DNA of 64,000 nt from contig NSJL01000017.1 of NCBI GenBank assembly GCA_002634385.1, forward strand, positions 1 through 64,000, given 5' to 3'. How positions within the stretch are numbered: position 1 is the first letter of the stretch; each line of letters opens with the position of its first letter. A model generated the notes under the pieces. That model did no database searches, was not told the origin of the DNA, and was given only the letters and a program-made list of their open reading frames with translations. Source of the DNA: Nitrospira sp. (GTDB lineage: Bacteria > Nitrospirota > Thermodesulfovibrionia > Thermodesulfovibrionales > Dissulfurispiraceae). Of this stretch, positions 58,771 through 64,000 are shown one piece after another. The translations under genes and the position numbers were made by a program.

Positions 58771-60432
58771 ATGCCGACGGAAACCCTGCCCCCCCCGCCG
58801 GTATGCCTGCAGCCCGGCGCTACGGATCATGGCGAAGGCCTGGTGACGTTTGCCCTTTATGCTCCCGGAAAGAGGTCCGTTCACCTCATCGGCAGCTTCA
58901 ACCGGTGGAACTCCCGTGCCGACCCTCTGCAGGAGACCGATAAAGGATTGTGGTGGATAGAAAAGAGACTTCCCCCCGGCGAGCATTCCTACCAGTTTGT
59001 CGTGGACAGGGAAACAGTTCTCTGCGACCCTTATGCTCGTGTCATCAATACTCTGAGGGGGTGTCCCCCCCCTTGCGCCGTTGTCGGGGTGGGGCGTACC
59101 CCCTACCGGTGGAAACATGACGCATGGCAGCGCCCCGCATACAAGGATCTTATTATTTATGAGATCCTCATCGCCGACTTCGCCCCCGGAGGGGGCTTCA
59201 GGGGAGTTAAAGGGAGGCTTCCCTACCTGAAGGACCTGGGGATTAACGCTATTGAACTGACGCCTGTTTCCACGGCGATGAACGGGGAGGGATGGGGATA
59301 CGACCCGACCTTTTTCTTTGCCGTTTCCGATGAGCTTGGCACTTCCGACGACCTGAAAGAGCTGATTGATACCGCCCATGCCTGGGGAATTGCGGTCCTC
59401 CTCGACATGGTCCTTGCACATACGGGAAAAACGCATCCCTTCCTGCAGCTCTATCCTATCGATGAGAGCCCCTGGTACGGGAGGGGACTCGGCGAGCCGA
59501 ACCGTTTCGGGTTTCCGACCCTGGACTATTCGAAGAAAGCTGCGCAGGATTTTGCCCGGGAAGTCATCCGGTATTGGCTGCGCGAATTCCACTTCGACGG
59601 AGTGCGCCTCGATTACCTTCTGGGTATCGGTGCACGGGGGGAGGAGGGGCTTCCTGTTCTCGCCCGCTGCGTAAGGGAGGCGAACCCCGAAGCCTATCTT
59701 ATCGGCGAGTACAGCCCTGAAGCTCCGGGCATGATGAGTGCGGCCGGGTACGATGGATCCTGGCATGTGATCACCCGGTATGCGCTGATAGCGCTGCTCC
59801 GGCAGGGACGTCTCGACGAGCATGACTGGAACGAATTTGACAAGGTCACCCGCTACTTCGATCCACGTGCACATGGGTACGATACCGTGTACAGGGCGAT
59901 CAATTTCATCGAGTCCCACGACGAAGAGAGGATTATTTACGACACCCGTGTTGTCGGCCTGAGCGAGGAGGAGGCATACCGCAAATCGGCCCTCGGTGCC
60001 TCCGTGCTTTTCACTCTTCCCGGACAGCCGATGCTCTACCACGGCCAGGAGTGGGGGGAGGACACGAGAAAGAAAATGGGAACCAATCCCCTCCATTGGG
60101 AGAGGTTCTCCACGCAGGCGGGACGAGGGCTGCACGAGCACTACCGGAAGCTCTGTATTCTGCGAGGGCTCTACCCTGCACTGCGGTCGGAGAACTATGC
60201 GGTGGAGGCCCTGTACCCCGAACAAAAATGCATCGTCTACCGGCGCTGGACCAGGGAGGGCAGCAAGGCGGTTGTCGCGGTCAATTTCTCCCCGGAGCCC
60301 CGGAGTATCGTAGTCCCCCTTCCCGCAAAGGGACGCTGGCGGGAAGCATTGGAAGATGAAGTGTTCGATGCAGGAGGGCTATGCACCGTAATGATACCCC
60401 GTTCCGCCGCACGCCTCTTCGTGCAGGTCTGA
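58771..60432 (+). CDS. GH13 alpha-amylase-family enzyme with N-terminal CBM48
   Basis: 553 aa from the ATG at 58771 (GAGGAGA). An N-terminal CBM48-like domain (SVHLIGSFNRWNSRADPL ... GEHSYQFVVDRE) precedes the TIM barrel: IIYEILIADFAPGG, INAIELTPV, FDGVRLDYLLG with the nucleophile Asp, LIGEYSPE with the acid Glu and FIESHDEERI with the third carboxylate. The layout is like malto-oligosyltrehalose trehalohydrolases, branching enzymes and related proteins; the specific reaction cannot be fixed by eye. No glycogen or trehalose genes adjoin. Confidence 0.85.
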   Translation: MPTETLPPPPVCLQPGATDHGEGLVTFALYAPGKRSVHLIGSFNRWNSRADPLQETDKGLWWIEKRLPPGEHSYQFVVDRETVLCDPYARVINTLRGCPPPCAVVGVGRTPYRWKHDAWQRPAYKDLIIYEILIADFAPGGGFRGVKGRLPYLKDLGINAIELTPVSTAMNGEGWGYDPTFFFAVSDELGTSDDLKELIDTAHAWGIAVLLDMVLAHTGKTHPFLQLYPIDESPWYGRGLGEPNRFGFPTLDYSKKAAQDFAREVIRYWLREFHFDGVRLDYLLGIGARGEEGLPVLARCVREANPEAYLIGEYSPEAPGMMSAAGYDGSWHVITRYALIALLRQGRLDEHDWNEFDKVTRYFDPRAHGYDTVYRAINFIESHDEERIIYDTRVVGLSEEEAYRKSALGASVLFTLPGQPMLYHGQEWGEDTRKKMGTNPLHWERFSTQAGRGLHEHYRKLCILRGLYPALRSENYAVEALYPEQKCIVYRRWTREGSKAVVAVNFSPEPRSIVVPLPAKGRWREALEDEVFDAGGLCTVMIPRSAARLFVQV

Positions 60433-60522
60433 CCTGATTTCCCCCTCTCTGCAGCCTCCCACAACAGAGGGTACATGCTATCTTTCGCCACACCAAGGTC
60501 CGTTCCTTTATTGCTTTTATGA

Positions 60523-60535
60523 GATATAATTTGAG
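60523..60535 (+). promoter_or_regulatory. -10 region upstream of tamA
   Basis: GATATAATTTGAG, identical to the 13-mer before the GH13 gene; here the -35 is weak (TTCCTT at about 60503). Confidence 0.5.
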
Positions 60536-60616
60536 TAAAGCGGAAAATCCCTTTTTTTGATCCAGTATAGGCGATCGGTACCATCACATTCACGCACGAA
60601 GCTACAGAGGTGTCTG

Positions 60617-62413
60617 ATGCTCTTTCCCACGACCGGAGGGCGCCGCAGAAGTACTCTCTTTCTTTTTTGCGGGACTCACCTTTTCCTCCTGTTCCTTGCC
60701 GGAGCGCTGCTCTGCATGGGAATGCCGGGGCTGGCGCAGGCTGCTCCCGCTGTGCGCATCTCCGTCGAAGGAGTGGAGGGCGAGCTCCGGGAAAATATTC
60801 TCGAATATCTCAGCATTGAGCAGCGTAAAAGGGAGGAGGATCTTTCCGAGGAGGACGTGCGCAGGTTATACGAAAAAGCCCCGGAAGAGATCAGGCGCGC
60901 CCTGCAGCCCTTCGGTCTTTACAAGCCGGACGTCACCTCCGAACTCTCCCGGAAGGAGGACGAATGGAGTGCCCGTTTCATGGTTGACCCGGGGCCGGCG
61001 GTCAGGATACGCGAAATTGACCTGGCCATTTCGGGGCCGGGCTCCGGGGATGCGCGGCTGGTGCGGCTCAGGGAGGATTTCCCGGTGAAGGAGGGGCAGG
61101 TTCTGCACCATGAGAGATATGAAAGGGCGAAGCGTATGCTCCAGGAAACCGCCGCAGAGGGGGGCTACCTCGATGCCTACTTCCTTGAGCATAAGGTCGT
61201 CGTACATCTCGAGGAATACTACGCGTCAGTGGAAATACACCTCGATACCGGACCCCTTTACTACTTCGGAGAGATAACTTTTCACCAGGAGGCGCTCCGG
61301 CCCGAGTTCCTGACCCGCTTCATCCCCTTCCAGCAGGGAGACCCCTATCGCATTTCAGCCCTGCTTGATCTGCAGAGCGTGCTTTATGAGAGCGACTACT
61401 TCAGCCAGGTAGAGGTAAGGCCCCGGCGGGACCTGGAGGAGGATCTGATCATCCCGGTGGAGGTGCTCCTTGAGCCCCGGAAACGGCAGAGATATATCTT
61501 CGGGATAGGATATGGTACCGATACCGGTGTGCGCGGCGTCCTAGGATGGGAAAACCGCAGGGTCAACCGCAGGGGCCATAAATTCACCGCCGAGCTGAAC
61601 CTGTCGGAGATACGGGGCAGTCTCACTTCCCGGTATACCATTCCCATGAAACACCCTGTTACCGACCATTTCGATATCTCGGCTGGTTTTTCCCATGACG
61701 ACACACAGACCAGCAGGAGCTCAACACGCCTGCTGGGTATCAGCTATACGCAGGTGCGCGGGAAATGGCAGGAGACCTTTTACCTCAATTTCCAACAGGA
61801 GAAATTCACCATCGGCGACGAATCGGGGGACTCCACCCTTCTCCTGCCGGGGACGAACTGGGTGCGGGTCAGGGCGGATAACCGCATCAATACCACAAAC
61901 GGGAGCAGGCTGCTCCTCGACCTCAGGGGGGCTCACACCGCCCTGGTGTCCGATACCTCTTTCATCCAGGCGCGGGTTCATGCAAAGGTGATACGCAGCC
62001 TGGGTACTGTCGGCCGGGTTATTCTACGCGGAGATGTGGGCACGACCCGGGTGAAGGACCTCTCCCGGCTTCCCGCATCCCAGCGTTTCTTCGCAGGGGG
62101 CGACCAGAGCGTGCGCGGATACGCCTACAACAGTCTCGGTCCCGAAAACGCGGAAGGGAAGGTGATCGGCGGGAAGCATCTGCTGGTGGGCAGCGTGGAG
62201 TATGAACAGCATATCATGAAGAAATGGAGTGCCGCGGTATTCTATGATACGGGGAATGCCCTTAACAGGTTTTCCGGTGCGCTGCAGCAGGGGGCCGGTT
62301 TCGGGATACGGTGGAGGTCCCCGGTGGGCCCGGTGCGGGTGGATATGGCCTGGGCCCTGAGCAAACCCGATACCCCGTGGCGCATTCACATTGCTATCGG
62401 CCCCGACCTATGA
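60617..62413 (+). CDS. tamA: TamA-like Omp85 outer-membrane assembly protein
   Basis: 598 aa from the ATG at 60617. Signal peptide, three POTRA domains (for example VRISVEGVEGELRENI, PAVRIREIDLAISG, and YYFGEITFHQEALRPEFL) and a C-terminal beta barrel with the Omp85 signature FFAGGDQSVRGYAYNSLGP and the terminal DMAWALSKPDTPWRIHIAIGPDL strand. TamA partners TamB to insert certain outer-membrane proteins and move lipids. The tamB start overlaps its stop (ATGA). Confidence 0.92.
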   Translation: MLFPTTGGRRRSTLFLFCGTHLFLLFLAGALLCMGMPGLAQAAPAVRISVEGVEGELRENILEYLSIEQRKREEDLSEEDVRRLYEKAPEEIRRALQPFGLYKPDVTSELSRKEDEWSARFMVDPGPAVRIREIDLAISGPGSGDARLVRLREDFPVKEGQVLHHERYERAKRMLQETAAEGGYLDAYFLEHKVVVHLEEYYASVEIHLDTGPLYYFGEITFHQEALRPEFLTRFIPFQQGDPYRISALLDLQSVLYESDYFSQVEVRPRRDLEEDLIIPVEVLLEPRKRQRYIFGIGYGTDTGVRGVLGWENRRVNRRGHKFTAELNLSEIRGSLTSRYTIPMKHPVTDHFDISAGFSHDDTQTSRSSTRLLGISYTQVRGKWQETFYLNFQQEKFTIGDESGDSTLLLPGTNWVRVRADNRINTTNGSRLLLDLRGAHTALVSDTSFIQARVHAKVIRSLGTVGRVILRGDVGTTRVKDLSRLPASQRFFAGGDQSVRGYAYNSLGPENAEGKVIGGKHLLVGSVEYEQHIMKKWSAAVFYDTGNALNRFSGALQQGAGFGIRWRSPVGPVRVDMAWALSKPDTPWRIHIAIGPDL

Positions 62414-64000
62414 GACGCACGCTCTTCTGGATAGCCCTTCCGGTCCTGCTCGGTCTTGCCGGAGGCTTTGCCTTCCTGGTGTTCCTGCTTGCCACGGAAA
62501 CGGGCCTGCAACGGCTTTTCCCGCTGCTCTCGCGCTATGTGCCCGGTGAGATGACGGTAAAAGAGCTCCGGGGTCGCTTTATCGGCCCCCTCTCAATAAA
62601 AGGTCTGCAATACCGTACCGGCGGATTCTCTCTTTCCATTGAGTCCCTCTTCCTGGACTGGATGCCGTACTTTCTTACCTCAGGGGAGCTGTATATTACC
62701 CGCCTTACCGCTGAAGGAATCACCTATGTCGGTGCAGGAGAGGAAAAACCCCCTCCCGCGCCGAAGCGCATACGCCTCCCCGATATCCGCATGCCCCTGG
62801 CTTTCACGCTCCAGGATGTCGGGCTGAAGAGGATCGCCGTGTACCGCACCCGGGAAGATGCTCCTTTTATAGTGAATGAAGCATTCCTGCAGGTAAGCAG
62901 CGGCTGGAACACCCTTCATATCCATGAGCTCAGGGCAAAGGGACCCCTGTTCGCCGTACGCCTGATCGGAAAGCTCCGGCCCCGGGGTGACTATCCCCTC
63001 GGATTCCAGGTGAATTGGCTTGTACGGCCGGAGGGATATCCGGAAGTGCAGGGAGGCGGAGAGGTGACGGGGAGCCTTATTCGTTTGGAGGTGAGCCAGC
63101 AGGTGACCGCACCCGTTGCTATGGGGATCGAGGCGGTGATCTCCGATGCCCTCTCCGATCTATCGTGGAAAGCGGACCTGGAAGTGCAGAGATTCGTTCC
63201 CCGTGAAATAAAGGATGCCTGGCCTGCACTGCATTTGAGCGGCAGGGTGCAGGCCGCCGGAACCCTCTCTTCCTTCAGCGCCGGAGCCGCTCTTGCCGCA
63301 GACAGGACAGGATGGGGAGCAGTGGACAGCACCTTCAGGCTGCAGTACCATGGCAGAAGATGGACAGTGGAAGACCTCCGCCTGGCAGCGCGGGGCTCTC
63401 CCCTGCGGGTGCAGGCTCGGGGGGAGTATCATGCGGAGCCCGGCGGGAGAGGGCGTATTGCCGCAAGCGGGCGATGGACCGGCCTCTCCTGGCCCCTGCG
63501 CGAGGGAGCGGCGCTCTTCTCCAGTCCGGTGGGCAGCTTCAGTGTCGGGGGCTCTACTGAGGGGTATACAGCACGCCTCGCCTTTGCCCTTACCGGCAGG
63601 AATATGCCTGCAAGTCGATGGAGCGTATTCGCACACGGGGATCTCACTAGCCTGACGGCACGGTCTCTGCGCGGGCAGCTCCTGAACGGAGAGATAGCGG
63701 GCCGGGGCAGGATACAATGGAAGCCGGAGCTGCAGTGGACGGCTTCACTGTCGGGACGGGGGCTCGATCCGGGTGAAGTGTGGACCGAGTGGCCGGGAAA
63801 GATAGCATTCGAAGCCGCAGTTTCCGGGAGCCATGCTAAAGGCATGACGAGGAGCTCCGTGCAGGTGAGCAGGGCGGCGGGCACACTGCGCGGGTATCCT
63901 TTCAGGGCGGTGCTGCGGGCAGCAATGGAAGGGAATACCTACCGGCTGACTACCTTTGATGCCGTTTCGGGAAGCACGCATATCACGGTATCCGGAGCGG
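62410..64000 (+). CDS. tamB: TamB-like translocation and assembly protein (cut by window edge)
   Basis: Open from the ATG at 62410, overlapping the tamA stop, to the window edge without a stop, at least 530 aa. One N-terminal membrane anchor (FWIALPVLLGLAGGFAFLV), then VPGEMTVKELRGRFIGPL, a typical TamB start, and long beta-rich repeats (for example ISVEGVEG-like alternation of strands). TamB spans the periplasm as a groove for lipids; full-length proteins have 1200 or more residues. Confidence 0.9.
   Translation, partial: MRRTLFWIALPVLLGLAGGFAFLVFLLATETGLQRLFPLLSRYVPGEMTVKELRGRFIGPLSIKGLQYRTGGFSLSIESLFLDWMPYFLTSGELYITRLTAEGITYVGAGEEKPPPAPKRIRLPDIRMPLAFTLQDVGLKRIAVYRTREDAPFIVNEAFLQVSSGWNTLHIHELRAKGPLFAVRLIGKLRPRGDYPLGFQVNWLVRPEGYPEVQGGGEVTGSLIRLEVSQQVTAPVAMGIEAVISDALSDLSWKADLEVQRFVPREIKDAWPALHLSGRVQAAGTLSSFSAGAALAADRTGWGAVDSTFRLQYHGRRWTVEDLRLAARGSPLRVQARGEYHAEPGGRGRIAASGRWTGLSWPLREGAALFSSPVGSFSVGGSTEGYTARLAFALTGRNMPASRWSVFAHGDLTSLTARSLRGQLLNGEIAGRGRIQWKPELQWTASLSGRGLDPGEVWTEWPGKIAFEAAVSGSHAKGMTRSSVQVSRAAGTLRGYPFRAVLRAAMEGNTYRLTTFDAVSGSTHITVSGA

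Noticed and set aside
58690..60225. 511-codon open frame on the minus strand
   Set aside because: Antisense shadow of the GH13 gene, whose catalytic residues are all in place.

Overview
The window reads as the inside and right flank of a large conjugative element (an integrated element or a conjugative plasmid relative) in a Gram-negative, diderm bacterium. Diderm features are secretins, lipoproteins with lipoboxes, and TamA/TamB. The flanking genes (hydrogenase maturation protease behind a sigma-54-type promoter, EttA, YceI, OsmC, PRC-barrel, GH13, TamAB) suit an anaerobic or facultative environmental lineage such as Nitrospirota or Desulfobacterota. That assignment is inference: no rRNA, tRNA or taxonomic marker is present.

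Layout. 0.15-1.5 kb: a shortened copy of an element gene ending in a truncated ribbon-helix-helix antitoxin. 1.6-17.2 kb: a long plus-strand type IVb-like pilus operon with two tandem secretins, PilN/PilO-like inner-membrane proteins, a GspE/PilQ ATPase, a PilR platform protein, prepilins, two PilT-like ATPases, a PilP-like protein, a large secreted protein and a CBS-GGDEF diguanylate cyclase. It runs directly into F-type conjugation genes (TraU-like, TraF-like, an unknown protein duplicated at the left edge). 20.8-24.5 kb: cargo comprising a low-GC lipoprotein gene, an IS110-family element with a candidate bridge RNA, a transposase remnant and a DUF4143 ATPase. 24.7-28.0 kb: TraH/PFL_4711-like and TraG-like genes. 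28.0-31.3 kb: a frameshifted ClpB-like AAA+ gene and toxin-antitoxin modules, one decayed. 31.4-35.7 kb: lytic transglycosylase, a third PilT-like ATPase and a TraC/VirB4 ATPase. 36.1-42.9 kb: coupling protein (TraD/VirD4), a replication-relaxation-like protein and a full-length paralogue of the RNA polymerase beta' subunit, in one operon. 42.9-45.4 kb: a ParM/ParR-like partition pair with upstream direct repeats and about 1 kb of non-coding DNA. 45.4-48.0 kb: small genes, a second lytic transglycosylase and a membrane protein. 48.2-50.7 kb: response regulator, a degenerate ImmA/IrrE-like protein and an ABC-type substrate-binding protein; the element boundary probably lies near here, but no attachment site was found. 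50.8-64 kb: ordinary chromosomal genes.

How it works together (partly inference): the pilus genes and F-type T4SS genes are interleaved, and the coupling protein and VirB4 ATPase would drive DNA transfer. The most unusual component is the RpoC-like protein. It keeps the catalytic NADFDGD triad, both zinc sites and the trigger-loop His, but has two prolines in the bridge helix and changes at sigma-facing clamp positions. A recurring CCGG(T/A)AnTATTA-like promoter motif precedes four operons of the element and may be a regulatory signature. No relaxase, integrase, prepilin peptidase or replication initiator was recognised here, so the element extends beyond the window or relies on the host.
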